A stretch of 64,000 nucleotides of DNA from Sphingomonas prati (lineage in GTDB: Bacteria; Pseudomonadota; Alphaproteobacteria; Sphingomonadales; Sphingomonadaceae): the NCBI RefSeq assembly GCF_014643515.1, contig NZ_BMJP01000001.1:124001-188000 (forward strand), read 5' to 3'. This document shows, piece after piece, positions 45,949 to 56,143 of this stretch; within the stretch, counting starts at the first letter, position 1, and the number at the start of each line of letters is the position of its first letter. Made by a program: the position numbers and the translations under genes. The notes under the pieces were generated by a model. The model saw nothing but the letters and a program-made list of their open reading frames with translations. It did not search any database and had not been told where the DNA came from.

Positions 45949-47130
45949 GTGACCCCCGCCGCGCGCGTCCAGGCCGCGATCGACCTGCTGAACGAGACCA
46001 TCGCGGCGGCCGGGGCGGGGGGAGCCGCCGCCGACACGCTGATCGCGCGCTACTTCAAGACGCGGCGCTACGCCGGGTCGAAGGACCGTCGCGCCGTCCG
46101 CGACCTCGTCTACGCCGCGATCCGCCGCGCGGGCGAGCGTCCGGTGTCGGGTCGCGCCGCGATGCTGGGTCTTGCGGTCGACCAACCCGAGATCCGCGAC
46201 CTGTTCGACGGCAGCGATCACGCTCCGGCTACGATCGATCCCGGTGAACTCGTCGCCCGCGCTGGTGTCGCGCCAGCCTGGCTCGTCGCCAAGCTCGATA
46301 CGCTCGACAGCGCGGAACAGCAGGCGCTGCTCGGCCGCGCGCCGCTCGACCTGCGTGTGAACCGGCTCAAGACCGACCGCGAGACCATGCTCGCCGAACT
46401 TCCCGGCGCGGAACCGACACCGCACGCGCCGGATGGGCTGCGCATGCCGGAAGGGACGCAACTTGAAGCTCTAACGGCCTATGCCGAAGGGCGTATCGAG
46501 GTTCAGGACGAGGGCAGCCAGCTGCTCGCGCTGGCCTGCGAGGCGCGTGCCGGCATGATGGTGATCGACCTCTGCGCGGGTGCGGGCGGCAAGACACTGG
46601 CGCTGGCCGCGGCGATGAAAAATGACGGCCGGCTGATCGCCTGCGACACCGACCGTCGCCGGCTCGGCAACCTTGCCCCGCGCGCCGTGCGGGCCGGGGT
46701 GACCATCGTCGAACCCAAGCTGCTCGATCCGGATCGGGAGCGCGAGGCGCTGGCGGACTTCGTCAAGCAGGCCGATATCGTGCTGGTCGATGCACCCTGT
46801 TCCGGCACCGGCACGTGGCGGCGCAATCCGGAGGCGCGCTGGCGGCTGACGCGGGCGCGGGTCGAGAAGCTTGTCATGCTTCAACAGCATGTCCTCGACA
46901 TCGCGGCATCGATGGTCAAACCAGGCGGTGCCTTGGTCTATGCGGTCTGCTCGCTCATCGACGACGAGGGGGCGGGGGGCTTCGATGCGTTCCTGACCCG
47001 CCACCCGAAGTGGACGGTCGATCCGGTCACGATCCCTGCGGGCGTGGCGCACGGGAAAGGCCGCCGCCTGACGCCGCTGCACGACGGCACCGACGGATTT
47101 TTCGTCGCGAGAGCCCGGGCGCCGTGCTAG
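45949..47130 (+). CDS. rsmB: 16S rRNA m5C967-type methyltransferase RsmB
   Basis: RsmB/Fmu-family RNA cytosine-C5 methyltransferase, 393 residues. The N-terminal NusB-like domain covers about 1-130. The Rossmann domain has the SAM loop [15 protein letters not shown], and the two active cysteines are Cys284 ([14 protein letters not shown]) and Cys334 (YAVCS). It starts at GTG 45949, three bases after guaB. A related member such as RsmF is possible, but the NusB-like extension favours RsmB. Confidence 0.93.
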   Translation: MTPAARVQAAIDLLNETIAAAGAGGAAADTLIARYFKTRRYAGSKDRRAVRDLVYAAIRRAGERPVSGRAAMLGLAVDQPEIRDLFDGSDHAPATIDPGELVARAGVAPAWLVAKLDTLDSAEQQALLGRAPLDLRVNRLKTDRETMLAELPGAEPTPHAPDGLRMPEGTQLEALTAYAEGRIEVQDEGSQLLALACEARAGMMVIDLCAGAGGKTLALAAAMKNDGRLIACDTDRRRLGNLAPRAVRAGVTIVEPKLLDPDREREALADFVKQADIVLVDAPCSGTGTWRRNPEARWRLTRARVEKLVMLQQHVLDIAASMVKPGGALVYAVCSLIDDEGAGGFDAFLTRHPKWTVDPVTIPAGVAHGKGRRLTPLHDGTDGFFVARARAPC

Positions 47131-47162
47131 CGTCACGACGCGCCAGTTTTAAGGATATCCTC

Positions 47163-47693
47163 ATGCGTTTCTCCGGCCCTGCCATTGCCCTGGCGGTCGT
47201 CCTCGGCCTGGTGTCCAGCATGGGATCCGGCCAGAAGCCCGACGATCAGATCAACCCGCGCTCCATCGCGCTGATGCAGGCCGGCGAAGCGGCACGGCGG
47301 GCGGGCAACCTGACCGGCGCAAGCGACCTGATCGAAACTGCACTCGCCGTCGACCCGCGCAACCGCGGCGCCTATGTGGCACTCGCCCGCGTCGCGCAGG
47401 CGCAGGCGCTGCCCGGCAAGGCGATCCGCCTCTACCGCGAGGCGCTCGTGCTCGAACCGAACGACGTCACCGCGCTGGGCGGGCAGGGCGAGGCGATGGT
47501 CCAGAAGGGTGCCGTCGAACGCGCCAAGCTGAACCTCGCCAAGATCCGGACGATTTGCAAGGCCGCCCCCTGTGCGCCGGCCACGACGCTCGCTGCGGCG
47601 ATCACCAAGGGCCCGCCGCCGGCCGTTGCCATGGCGCAGGCCACCACCGTCGTCCCGCCGAAGAGCAAGGAAGCGGCGACCGTCAAACCTTAA
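47163..47693 (+). CDS. Exported TPR-repeat protein
   Basis: A 176-residue protein with signal peptide ([19 protein letters not shown]) and two to three tetratricopeptide repeats ([60 protein letters not shown]), then a helix with two cysteines ([10 protein letters not shown]) and an alanine/proline-rich tail. Probably a periplasmic scaffold; no partner can be named. It follows rsmB by 32 bases on the same strand and ends before the palindromic repeat at 47717. Confidence 0.85.
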   Translation: MRFSGPAIALAVVLGLVSSMGSGQKPDDQINPRSIALMQAGEAARRAGNLTGASDLIETALAVDPRNRGAYVALARVAQAQALPGKAIRLYREALVLEPNDVTALGGQGEAMVQKGAVERAKLNLAKIRTICKAAPCAPATTLAAAITKGPPPAVAMAQATTVVPPKSKEAATVKP

Positions 47694-47716
47694 TGTGACC
47701 GTCTACCCATACGCTG

Positions 47717-47782
47717 ACCCGTTTGGTTCGAGCCTGTCGAGAACTCCGCGCCGAGTTCTCGACAGGCTCGAACCAAACGGGT
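47717..47782. repeat. GGTTCGAGCCTGTCGA palindromic repeat, copy 2
   Basis: Perfect 30-bp inverted repeat (47717-47746 and 47753-47782) with a 6-base loop, an extended version of the element at 36355-36414. It lies between the convergent TPR and rsmA genes and could form a very stable hairpin in either transcript, so a bidirectional terminator role is plausible. No T-tract follows. Confidence 0.9.
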
Positions 47783-47806
47783 GGGGTAGGCCCTAAACTT
47801 AAAAGC

Positions 47807-48655
47807 TCACGCCGAGGCACCGTCGAGTACCCGCGCCAGCGCCACGAAGTCCGCGACCGGCAGGGTCTCCGCCCGCCGGGTCGGGTCGATCCCGAGGCCG
47901 ACCAGCGCCTCGACCGCGCCCGGCACCGATTTCAGCGACTGCCGCAGCATCTTGCGCCGCTGCCCGAACGCCGCCGCCGTCAGGCGTTCGACCGTCCGCA
48001 TTGAAACGCCCGCAGGCTGCGCGGCCGGCACCAGATGGACAATCGCCGAGGTTACCTTCGGCGGCGGCACGAATGCGGAGCGATGCACGGCAAACGCCAG
48101 CGTCGCGGTCGAGCGGAACTGCGCCAGCACCGACAGCCGGCCATAAGCGGACGTGTCCGGCGCCGCGACGATCCGCTCGGCCACTTCCTTCTGGAACATC
48201 AAGGTTAGCGACGCCCAGAAGGGCGGCCACGGCTCTATTGTCAGCCAGCGAACGAGCAAAGCTGTGCCAACATTGTACGGCAGGTTGGACGCGATATGCG
48301 CGCCGGGTCCCATCAGCGCCGCCTCGTCGATCGCCAGCGCGTCGTCGTCGATGACGGTCAGCCGTCCGGGATAGGCATCGCCCAGTTCCGCCAGCGCGGG
48401 CAGACAACGGCGGTCGCGCTCCACCGCGGTGACGGTCGCCCCCGCCTTCAAAAGCGCGCGCGTCAGGCCACCCGGGCCGGGCCCGACCTCGTACACGCGC
48501 TGCTCGTCGAGCAAACCCGGCACACGCGCGATCCGGTCGAGCAGCTGACCGTCGAGCAGGAAGTTCTGCCCGAGCGCCTTCGATGCCGCCAACCCGTGGC
48601 GGGCGATCACCTCACGCAGCGGCGGCAGGACGACCGCCGCCGACGGGGTGGTCAT
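47807..48655 (-). CDS. rsmA: 16S rRNA A1518/A1519 dimethyltransferase
   Basis: KsgA/RsmA dimethylates two adjacent adenosines near the 3' end of 16S rRNA late in 30S assembly. The 282 residues include [10 protein letters not shown], the SAM loop [14 protein letters not shown], the catalytic NLPYN motif near 124-128 and the C-terminal domain ([13 protein letters not shown]). ATG 48655 overlaps the pdxA stop by four bases, completing the lptD-surA-pdxA-rsmA operon. Confidence 0.97.
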   Translation of the reverse strand: MTTPSAAVVLPPLREVIARHGLAASKALGQNFLLDGQLLDRIARVPGLLDEQRVYEVGPGPGGLTRALLKAGATVTAVERDRRCLPALAELGDAYPGRLTVIDDDALAIDEAALMGPGAHIASNLPYNVGTALLVRWLTIEPWPPFWASLTLMFQKEVAERIVAAPDTSAYGRLSVLAQFRSTATLAFAVHRSAFVPPPKVTSAIVHLVPAAQPAGVSMRTVERLTAAAFGQRRKMLRQSLKSVPGAVEALVGLGIDPTRRAETLPVADFVALARVLDGASA

Positions 48656-49656
48656 GCCGACGTCGCCCGGTACCGCACCGCCTTACCGGCGAGCGCGATC
48701 GCCGCGATCATCGCGCCAGGATGCGCCTGGTTCTGCCCGGCGATACCGAACGCTGTGCCATGATCCGGTGCGGTCCGGACGATCGGCAGGCCGAGCGTCA
48801 TGTTGACGCCCTCGTCGAAATGCAGCGTCTTGATCGGGATCAGCGCCTGGTCGTGATAAAGGCAGAGCGCCACATCATACTGCGCGCGAGCGCGTTCGTG
48901 GAACATGGTGTCCGCCGCCAGCGGACCAACGATGTCGATCCCTTCGTCACGCAGGATCTCAACCGCGGGGGCGATCAGGTCGATCTCCTCGCGCCCGAGC
49001 GCCCCTTCCTCGCCCGCATGCGGGTTGAGCCCGGCGATCGCCAGCCGCGGATGCAGGATGCCGAAATTGCGGACCAGCCCGCGTTCCGCGACCCGCGCCT
49101 TGGCGACGATCAGTTCGATCGACAGCGCATCCGGTACGTCGCGGACTGCAAGATGCGTCGTGATCGGCACCGTGCGCAACGTCGGTCCGGCCAGCAGCAT
49201 GACGACATTGTCCGCGGCCACGCCGCAGCGTTCGGCGATGAACTCGGTCTGCCCCGGATGGACAAACCCGATCGCATAGAGCTGCGCCTTCGACACCGGC
49301 GCGGTGACCAAGCCGGAGGCGACCCCCGACCGCGTCAGCCCGGCGGCGAGTTCCAGCGCATCAAGCGAGCAGCGCGCGCCCGCCATGTTGGGCTTGCCCG
49401 GCACGATGTCGGCCGCGTCCTCGACCTGTACCACCGGCAGTGCCTCGTCGAACACCCCGGCGGCCTCCGACGGATCGGCGATGCGCATGACGGGACCGTC
49501 CCACACCGCGCGGATTGCGCGGCAATCGCCCACCGCGAAGAACGGCGGCAGGCGGTGGACCTGGCGCAGCGCCCAGGCTTTCGCCACGATCTCGGGACCG
49601 ATCCCGGCGGGATCGCCCAGCGCGACGGCCAGCGGCGTGGCGGGATCGTCAGCGAT
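48652..49656 (-). CDS. pdxA: 4-hydroxythreonine-4-phosphate dehydrogenase PdxA
   Basis: Oxidises 4-phosphohydroxythreonine in pyridoxal-phosphate synthesis. About 334 residues with all family features: [16 protein letters not shown] at the N-terminus, [10 protein letters not shown], and metal-binding histidines in [17 protein letters not shown] and [11 protein letters not shown]. The start is a problem: no ATG, GTG or TTG stands near the expected N-terminus. The frame there reads ATC-GCT-GAC-GAT, overlapping the surA stop; the nearest upstream start is GTG 49782, which would add 42 residues overlapping surA. The coordinate given assumes the ATC. Confidence 0.9.
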   Translation of the reverse strand: MADDPATPLAVALGDPAGIGPEIVAKAWALRQVHRLPPFFAVGDCRAIRAVWDGPVMRIADPSEAAGVFDEALPVVQVEDAADIVPGKPNMAGARCSLDALELAAGLTRSGVASGLVTAPVSKAQLYAIGFVHPGQTEFIAERCGVAADNVVMLLAGPTLRTVPITTHLAVRDVPDALSIELIVAKARVAERGLVRNFGILHPRLAIAGLNPHAGEEGALGREEIDLIAPAVEILRDEGIDIVGPLAADTMFHERARAQYDVALCLYHDQALIPIKTLHFDEGVNMTLGLPIVRTAPDHGTAFGIAGQNQAHPGAMIAAIALAGKAVRYRATSA

Positions 49657-51001
49657 AGTCGACCACCGCGTCGCGTCGCAGATCGCGCAGGTAACGCCGC
49701 GCGCTGCGGTTGACGCGTTCCTCTTCCAACTGGGACTGGATCGTCGCGGCGTCTGGGCCGGCCGCCGCCTTGGCTTCGTCACGGCCGCAAAGCACCAGTG
49801 ACCGAACGCCGTCCTCGACCGAACCGAATGGCGGGCTCGCCTGGCCGATTTGGAGGTCGAGCATCATCTGCTGGAGTGCGGCGGGCAGGCCGCGGACCGG
49901 AATCTGGTCGTTGTCGACGACCTCGGCGCCCAGCGTCTTGGCAATCGCCTCGACCGAACCGCAACCGCGCACCGTCTTCATTGCCGCACCGAACTTAGCG
50001 ACGTCGGGCGCCACCTGTTCGCGTGTCACGCCGGCCGGGAACTTGATGCTGACCTGCTTCAGCGCGAGCACCGCATCGCGCGCATCAACGCCGCCACCGG
50101 TGCGACGATCGACGACTGCGATGATCGAATAACCACCGGGCACCGCGATTGGTACGCTGACCGAACCCGGCTGCATCGTCTGCGCTACCGTCGCCAGTTC
50201 AGGCGGCAGCTGTTCGGCGCGCACCCAGCCGAGATCGCCACCGACCGCTGCGGTCGAGGCTTCCGAGAACTGGCGGGCATAGGCGAGGAACGACCCGCCC
50301 TTGCGGACCTGTTCGACGATGCGGTTTGCATTGGCGAGTGTCGCCGCCGACGTTTCGGGGGTGGAGGACAGGAAGATCTCGCCGATCCGGAATTCCTCCG
50401 CGCCCTTGTTAGCGTTGATTCGCGCCATCACGGCGGCAACCTCGTCGTCGCCTACATTGACGAACGGTTCGATGCGGCGGCTGAGCAGCCGACGCCAGGC
50501 GAGCTCGCCCTCGATCTGCCGCTTGATCGATGCTTCCGACGATCCCTGTTCGCGCAGGAACGCGCCGAACGTCGCGGGCGTCCGTTTGAAGTTGCCGGCA
50601 ACGCGCGTGTATGTCTGCTGAATCTCGGGCGGGGTAATGACGATGTCGCGCGCCTTGGCTTCCTGGATCTGCAGCGTTTCGTCGATCAGGTTGCGCAGCA
50701 CCTGCAGCTTCAGCCGCTCGCGCTCCTCACCCTCGACCTTGCCGCCGTTCGCCGCCAGCACCAGCGCCAGGCGCTGTTCGATGTCGGTCTGGGTGATGAT
50801 CGTCCCGTTGACGATTGCGGTCGCCTTGCGGACGTTCGGGTCGACCTTGCCGAACACGGTCAGGTCGTTGGGCAGGTTCATCGATTGGACCGCAGGCCCG
50901 ACGCTGTCGTCCACTGTCTGCGCCAGTGCGACCGCCCCGAAGCCGAGACCCGCCGCCAACAGCGCGGCACGCCCGACCCGATGCCTTCGTAATGCACCCA
51001 A
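49649..51001 (-). CDS. surA: Periplasmic chaperone/PPIase SurA
   Basis: SurA escorts outer-membrane proteins, including LptD, through the periplasm. The 450-residue protein has a signal peptide (GRAALLAAGLGFGAVALAQ), the N-terminal chaperone domain (ATAIVNGTIITQTDIEQRLA) and one clear parvulin-like domain (FRIGEIFLSS ... GGDLGWVRAEQLPPEL). Start TTG 51001 (MGALRRHRVGRAA) is preferred because GGAG stands six bases before it; GTG 51028 would place a longer polar stretch before the signal. It lies 75 bases after lptD. Confidence 0.93.
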   Translation of the reverse strand: MGALRRHRVGRAALLAAGLGFGAVALAQTVDDSVGPAVQSMNLPNDLTVFGKVDPNVRKATAIVNGTIITQTDIEQRLALVLAANGGKVEGEERERLKLQVLRNLIDETLQIQEAKARDIVITPPEIQQTYTRVAGNFKRTPATFGAFLREQGSSEASIKRQIEGELAWRRLLSRRIEPFVNVGDDEVAAVMARINANKGAEEFRIGEIFLSSTPETSAATLANANRIVEQVRKGGSFLAYARQFSEASTAAVGGDLGWVRAEQLPPELATVAQTMQPGSVSVPIAVPGGYSIIAVVDRRTGGGVDARDAVLALKQVSIKFPAGVTREQVAPDVAKFGAAMKTVRGCGSVEAIAKTLGAEVVDNDQIPVRGLPAALQQMMLDLQIGQASPPFGSVEDGVRSLVLCGRDEAKAAAGPDAATIQSQLEEERVNRSARRYLRDLRRDAVVDYR

Positions 51002-51007
51002 GATATG

Positions 51008-51011
51008 CTCC
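51008..51011 (-). promoter_or_regulatory. Ribosome binding site deciding the surA start
   Basis: GGAG on the minus strand, six bases before TTG 51001. It supports TTG as the surA initiation codon over GTG 51028, which has no comparable site. Confidence 0.55.
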
Positions 51012-51076
51012 AATTCACAAAGTCCCACGCCGCAACAGGGAAAAGGTTCCCTATCGGCCCCCGCCTGAACCTCAGC

Positions 51077-53386
51077 TTAGCGCCCGAGGTTCTTGAGCGC
51101 CAGCCTGACGGCGACGGTGCTGCCGCGCCGGGTCGATCCGATGATGTCGTAGTCGCGGCGATAGGTCGCGCCGACCTCCAGGCATTCGTCGGCATACAGG
51201 ATGCCGATCCGCTGCCGCACAGGCTGATACCCGTCCGAAATGACGGCGGGGTCCTCACGCGGCCCGGTCAGATCGACCACGGTCGATCCGAACACGGACA
51301 CGGTGCGGGTGATCTGGACCCGGCCCCCCACTCGGATCTCCTCGCGATCGCGCAGATCCTCGATTGCCGTGTCGACATTCCGGTTCAGGCGGAAATAGCC
51401 GACCGTCGCATAGGTGCGCCGCCCGCCCAGGGTCGCGTCGATTTCGTTGCGCCGAACGGTGAAGGCGTCCTTGTCGAGCCGGATACGCTGCGTCAGTGCC
51501 GCAAACCGACCGTATCGGATGGTCGTCTGCGCCACGATATCGGAGAACCGGTCGGTCAGGCCAGTCCCCTGCGGAAACAGCGTCGGCTCCTTGCTCAGGC
51601 GGTAGCTTTGCCCGATCACTGACCGCACCGACAGCCGTGGCCGATCGAACGCCCATTCCAAGCCGTAGACCGCACGCGATCCGTCCTCGAACCGGTCATA
51701 TCCGCTGAACCGGTTGATCGCGAACAGGTTGAGCGTCTCAAGGTCGATAGCGCGGCTGTCCTCGTTCGGAATATCCGAGTTCTTGAGCGGCGGCGTCGCC
51801 ACCAGCTGGACGCGCGGCGTGATGGTCTGCGTTCCCCCGAACAAGGTGCCTGCGAACGGCCAGCGCATGTCGACCGCGCCTGCGACGATCGCGCGGCCCT
51901 GCCACCCATCTTCACCGCGGTAGCTGACCGTCGGCGTCGAGATGCCGTTGTCAGTATGATAAACGTCGCCGCGCGCATAGGCGGTCAGCGTCACTTCCTG
52001 GCCTAGCGTCGTCAGCCGGCGCAGATCCCAGCGGGCTCCTGCAAAGGCGCGCTGCGTGTCCTGCCCCGCGGTGCGGATCAGTGACAGGCTGTTAAGCTGC
52101 AGCTCGACCTTTCCGCCAAGCAACGGATCGTCGATACGGCGGCGATAATCGATCGCCGGGATGGCGATCGGCTGCTGCCCCTGAACGGCGCCGGCGCGCA
52201 ACGTCTGCACGGCATAGCCCGCGATCGACAGATAGCTGTCCTGGTCAATCCGCTCGACGTTCAGCACCGAACGCAGCCGGTCGTCGTTCGTGATGTCGTA
52301 CCGCCGCAGGAACGTACGGTCGCTGGTCAGCCGCAGCGACCCGGTGACCGACCAGTTCGGATCGAGCTGGAACTTGCCGTTCGCATCGATGTAGCCGCGG
52401 ACGCCGCGGTCGGTATCGACGTCGGTCGGCACTAATGACGCGGGGGAGCGCGAACCGTAGGTCAGCATGCCGCCAATCTGATAAGCGCCGTTCGACGTCA
52501 GTTCGCGATACTGGCCTTCGACCGCCGGCAGGACCTGGGAATAGACGTGCGGCGTGATGGTCAGGTCGCGGCCGGGCGCCATCTTGATATAATATGGGAC
52601 CGAGAACTCGACGCCGTTCAGGCGCGAGATCTGGAAGTCGGGCACAAGCAGCCCGGGCCCGCCGCCCTGCTGCCCGTCGGGGTGCGAGAAGCCGGGAAGC
52701 CATAGCACGGTGACGCCGAGTAGCTTGAACCGCGCGTCGCGGTAGCTGATCCGGTGCTTGACGGGGTCGTGGACCACGCGAACCGCGCTGATCGTCCACA
52801 CCGGCGTGCGCGGGCATCCTGCCGCATCGGTCACCGCGCACGGCGTGTAGGCGGCGCGTTCCAGCGTGCTGACGCCGTTGACGCGGGTCCCGCGCACCGC
52901 GGCGAGCCGCCCGCCATCCTCCAGCACCAGCAGCAGATTCTCGATCACGCCGTCCTTCAGCGTATCGGTCAGGTCCACGCTGTCGCCGTAGACTGTGTCG
53001 CCGCCCGGATTGACGACCGCAACATTGCCTTCCGCCCGGACCGCGCCGGTCTTGCGGTTCCAGACGATGCGGTCCGCGCGCATCCGGTTGCCCGCGCGCA
53101 CCATGCGCACGTCCCCGGACGCGGTCACGATATCACCGTTACTGTCGTAATCGAGCGTATCGGAGCTGAAGCCCACTTCCTCGTCGGACAGCGGTGCCGT
53201 GATGCCGACGTCGGCGGGGGGCGCCACGATGGGCGGCAGCAGGCTGGGCGTCGCGGTCGATTCGGGCGTCGCGGCCTGGCCGGTCGCGACAGGCGGCGTC
53301 GCCGACCCCGACTGGGCCGCCGCGGCCGTTCCCGACAACAGGATCGCAAGCGAGACCATTGCCCCGCCGGTCGTCTTCACTTGCAA
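51077..53386 (-). CDS. lptD: LPS-assembly protein LptD
   Basis: Outer-membrane translocon that inserts lipopolysaccharide into the outer leaflet together with LptE. The 769 residues comprise a signal peptide (AMVSLAILLSGTAAAAQ), an OstA/LptA-like jellyroll (GFSSDTLDYDSNGDIVTASG to about 210) and a large beta-barrel. Cysteines in TPCAVTDAAGCPRTP and near the C-terminus (ADECLEVG) are the expected disulfide partners. Start is TTG 53386, with AAAGGG upstream; GTG 53380 (MKTTGGAM) is an alternative. First gene of the operon with surA, pdxA and rsmA; divergent from pepA over 214 bases. Confidence 0.95.
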   Translation of the reverse strand: MQVKTTGGAMVSLAILLSGTAAAAQSGSATPPVATGQAATPESTATPSLLPPIVAPPADVGITAPLSDEEVGFSSDTLDYDSNGDIVTASGDVRMVRAGNRMRADRIVWNRKTGAVRAEGNVAVVNPGGDTVYGDSVDLTDTLKDGVIENLLLVLEDGGRLAAVRGTRVNGVSTLERAAYTPCAVTDAAGCPRTPVWTISAVRVVHDPVKHRISYRDARFKLLGVTVLWLPGFSHPDGQQGGGPGLLVPDFQISRLNGVEFSVPYYIKMAPGRDLTITPHVYSQVLPAVEGQYRELTSNGAYQIGGMLTYGSRSPASLVPTDVDTDRGVRGYIDANGKFQLDPNWSVTGSLRLTSDRTFLRRYDITNDDRLRSVLNVERIDQDSYLSIAGYAVQTLRAGAVQGQQPIAIPAIDYRRRIDDPLLGGKVELQLNSLSLIRTAGQDTQRAFAGARWDLRRLTTLGQEVTLTAYARGDVYHTDNGISTPTVSYRGEDGWQGRAIVAGAVDMRWPFAGTLFGGTQTITPRVQLVATPPLKNSDIPNEDSRAIDLETLNLFAINRFSGYDRFEDGSRAVYGLEWAFDRPRLSVRSVIGQSYRLSKEPTLFPQGTGLTDRFSDIVAQTTIRYGRFAALTQRIRLDKDAFTVRRNEIDATLGGRRTYATVGYFRLNRNVDTAIEDLRDREEIRVGGRVQITRTVSVFGSTVVDLTGPREDPAVISDGYQPVRQRIGILYADECLEVGATYRRDYDIIGSTRRGSTVAVRLALKNLGR

Positions 53387-53600
53387 GCCAGCAACCCTTT
53401 TCGGCCGCTATGGCCGGTATCCGCCTATCGCATCGACTCCGGACGGCTGCAATCGTCGATGCGGCAGGCCGTATCGAAGGCACCCGAGACCGCTTTACCG
53501 TGGAGAATGGTGGCAAACCCTTCGCACACTTCCCATTTCCGGGAGGCAACAACGGCTGGGTGACGCCCGGCGACGATCCAGAACAAGGAATGACACGCAC

Positions 53601-55070
53601 ATGCAGGTCCGTTTTGAAGCCAGCCGTCCCGCCGATACCCGGACCGTCGCCTACCCCGTCAACGGCAAAGCCTTTCCACAGACCAACGCTGATGCTGCCG
53701 ATCTGGCAGCCGCATCTGCCGACGCGCAGCGATTCGACGGCGACGCAGGCGCGCTGCTCGACCTGTTCGTGCCCGGCGGCGAAACCGCCACCCGTGTCCT
53801 GTTCGCCGGGATCGGCAAGGCTGCACCGACGACCGACAATCTTGAAAAGGCCGGTTCCGCACTCGCCGCGCGCCTGCTGACGTCGGGCGAGACGAGCCTG
53901 GTCGTCGACCTGACCGGGAGCAGCATCGGCGACACCGCAACGGCGGCCGCGCACATCGCGTTCGGCGCGCTCATGCGTAGCTGGCGGTACGACAAGTACC
54001 GCACGAAGCTGGCCGACAAGTCGAAGCCGACGCTGACCGAGATCGTGATCGTCGGCGGCGGGGACGAGGCGGCAAACCTCTACGCCCCGCTCGCCGCACT
54101 GGCGGAAGGGCTGTCGCTGACCCGCGAACTGGTCACCGAACCGGCCAACATCATCTACCCGGAAAGCTTCGTCGAACGTTGCCGCTCGCTCGCCGATCTC
54201 GGCATCAAGGTCAGCGTGCTGGGCGAGGCGGAGATGGAAGCCGCCGGCATGGGCGCGATCCTGGCCGTCAGCCAGGGCAGCGCGCGGGCGGCCCAGCTGC
54301 TCGTCCTGCACTGGAACGGCACCGACGATGCGGGCGACCCTGCGCTGGCGCTGGTCGGCAAGGGCGTGACGTTCGACACCGGCGGCATCTCGATCAAGCC
54401 GGCCGCCGGCATGGAAGACATGAAGTGGGACATGGGCGGCGCGGGCGCGGTCGTCGGCGCGATGGCGACGCTGGCCGGCCGCAAGGCGCGCGTGAACGTC
54501 GTCGGCATCTGCGGCCTCGTCGAGAACATGCCGTCCAGCACCGCGACGCGGCCGGGCGATGTCGTGACGTCGATGTCCGGCCAAACGATCGAGGTCATCA
54601 ACACCGACGCGGAGGGGCGCATGGTCCTGTGCGACGCGATCTCCTGGGTGCAGCAGAACTACGCGCCCAAAACGATCGTCGATCTCGCCACGCTGACTGG
54701 CGCGATGATCGTCGCGCTCGGCCATGAATATGGCGGGCTGTTCGCGAACGACGATGCGCTGGCCGAACAATTGCTCGCCGCCGGCACCGCGTCGGGCGAC
54801 CCGCTGTGGCGCTTCCCGCTTGGCGATGCCTACGACAAGCTGATCGACAGCCCGATCGCCGACATGAAGAACGTCGGGCCGCGGCCGGGCGGTTCGATCA
54901 CCGCCGCGCAGTTCATCCGGCGGTTCGTCGACAAGGATGTCCGCTGGGCGCATCTCGACATCGCCGGCATGGTGTGGGCCGCCAAGCCCGGCACGCTGCA
55001 CGACAAGGGTGCGACCGGTTACGGCGTGCGGCTGCTCGACCGGTTCGTCCGCGACAATTTCGAAGGCTGA
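53601..55070 (+). CDS. pepA: Leucyl aminopeptidase (M17)
   Basis: Cytosolic di-metal aminopeptidase of 489 residues. The N-terminal domain is variable; the C-terminal domain has the metal and catalytic motifs VGKGVTFDTGGISIKP, DMGGAGAV and the family signature NTDAEGRMVLCD. A hexameric enzyme in relatives, sometimes also a DNA-binding regulator. ATG 53601 is preferred, with AAGGA at 53585-53589; the open frame extends upstream into the divergent intergenic region without domain support. holC follows 81 bases downstream. Confidence 0.95.
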   Translation: MQVRFEASRPADTRTVAYPVNGKAFPQTNADAADLAAASADAQRFDGDAGALLDLFVPGGETATRVLFAGIGKAAPTTDNLEKAGSALAARLLTSGETSLVVDLTGSSIGDTATAAAHIAFGALMRSWRYDKYRTKLADKSKPTLTEIVIVGGGDEAANLYAPLAALAEGLSLTRELVTEPANIIYPESFVERCRSLADLGIKVSVLGEAEMEAAGMGAILAVSQGSARAAQLLVLHWNGTDDAGDPALALVGKGVTFDTGGISIKPAAGMEDMKWDMGGAGAVVGAMATLAGRKARVNVVGICGLVENMPSSTATRPGDVVTSMSGQTIEVINTDAEGRMVLCDAISWVQQNYAPKTIVDLATLTGAMIVALGHEYGGLFANDDALAEQLLAAGTASGDPLWRFPLGDAYDKLIDSPIADMKNVGPRPGGSITAAQFIRRFVDKDVRWAHLDIAGMVWAAKPGTLHDKGATGYGVRLLDRFVRDNFEG

Positions 55071-55151
55071 TCCGCGTCATCAGGTCCGGGCGGCGCGGCC
55101 GTCGCCCGGGCGCTCTTACCACGGCCTGCCGGACGGGTTAGACGCCGCGTC

Positions 55152-55592
55152 ATGCAGGTCGACTTCTACCATCTCGGACACGCCCCCATCGCCGCGGTAC
55201 TGCCGCGTATCGCCGAACGCGTGACCGGGTCCGGCGCCCGCCTGCTCGTGGTCGCGGACGACCCGGACATGCTCGAAAGGCTCGACCGCGAGCTGTGGGA
55301 CTATGCCGCCGACGCCTTCCTGCCGCACGGCCGTGCGGGGCAGGGGGGCGAGGCGCACCAGCCCGTCCTGCTTTCCACCACGCTCGATCCGCTCAACGCC
55401 GCGCGTAATGTCGCACTGGTCGACGGGCGCTGGCGGGCCGAGGCGCTCGACTATGACCGCAGCTTCCACTTCTTCGACGACGACTCGATCGAGGCGGCGC
55501 GCGCGGCGTGGCGATCGCTGAACGACGTCGAGGGGCTGGAACGGCGTTTCTGGCGGCAGGACGAGGACGGCCGCTGGACGCGCGTCGCCTGA
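55152..55592 (+). CDS. holC: DNA polymerase III subunit chi
   Basis: HolC of 146 residues; chi links the clamp loader to single-strand-binding protein. Recognised from MQVDFYHLG, LVVADDPDMLERLDRELW, the FLPHG segment near 56-60, VLLSTTLDPLNAARNVALVD and the closing FRSFHFFDDD-like stretch (YDRSFHFFDDDSIEAAR). Location just after pepA is the standard proteobacterial arrangement (pepA-holC). Confidence 0.93.
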   Translation: MQVDFYHLGHAPIAAVLPRIAERVTGSGARLLVVADDPDMLERLDRELWDYAADAFLPHGRAGQGGEAHQPVLLSTTLDPLNAARNVALVDGRWRAEALDYDRSFHFFDDDSIEAARAAWRSLNDVEGLERRFWRQDEDGRWTRVA

Positions 55593-55679
55593 AAGGCCGC
55601 GCGACCGCGCTTGCCGGGGACGCAACGCCCGACTAGAGCGGCGCCATCCCCAATCGCTAATACAGGAGCCCGTCCGGCC

Positions 55680-56102
55680 ATGGCGACCGAGCGTACCTTT
55701 TCGATCATCAAGCCCGACGCCACGCGTCGCAACCTGACCGGTGCCGTCACCGCGATGCTGGAAGAAGCCGGCCTGCGCGTCGTCGCATCGCGCCGCATCC
55801 AGATGACCCGCGAACAGGCCGAAGGCTTCTACGCCGTCCACGCCGAACGCCCGTTCTTCGCCGACTTGGTCGGTTTCATGGTCTCCGGCCCGGTCGTGAT
55901 CCAGGTTCTGGAAGGTGAGAACGCCGTCGCTCGCAACCGCGAAGTGATGGGCGCCACCAACCCGGCCAACGCCGACGAGGGCACGATCCGCAAGGTCCAC
56001 GCCGAATCGATCGAAGCCAACACCGTCCACGGTTCGGACAGCGCCGAGAACGCCGCGATCGAGATCGCGTACTTCTTTAAGCCAGAAGAAATCGTTGGGT
56101 GA
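55680..56102 (+). CDS. ndk: Nucleoside diphosphate kinase
   Basis: Transfers gamma-phosphates between nucleoside tri- and diphosphates. The 140 residues start [17 protein letters not shown] and have the active-site His117 in [15 protein letters not shown] 55680 follows AGGAG at 55664-55668. It lies 87 bases after holC and ends just before a strong hairpin. Confidence 0.97.
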   Translation: MATERTFSIIKPDATRRNLTGAVTAMLEEAGLRVVASRRIQMTREQAEGFYAVHAERPFFADLVGFMVSGPVVIQVLEGENAVARNREVMGATNPANADEGTIRKVHAESIEANTVHGSDSAENAAIEIAYFFKPEEIVG

Positions 56103-56109
56103 TGAGTTG

Positions 56110-56142
56110 GGCTTTGGTTCGGACTTCGGTCCAGCCAAAGCC
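56110..56142 (+). terminator. Hairpin downstream of ndk
   Basis: Nested stem-loop starting eight bases after the ndk stop: outer stem GGCTTTGG/CCAAAGCC, inner stem GGAC/GTCC closed by the stable TTCG tetraloop. It is followed by a pyrimidine-rich TCTCTCCCC and not by a T-run, so termination is likely but not textbook. Confidence 0.6.
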
Positions 56143-56143
56143 T

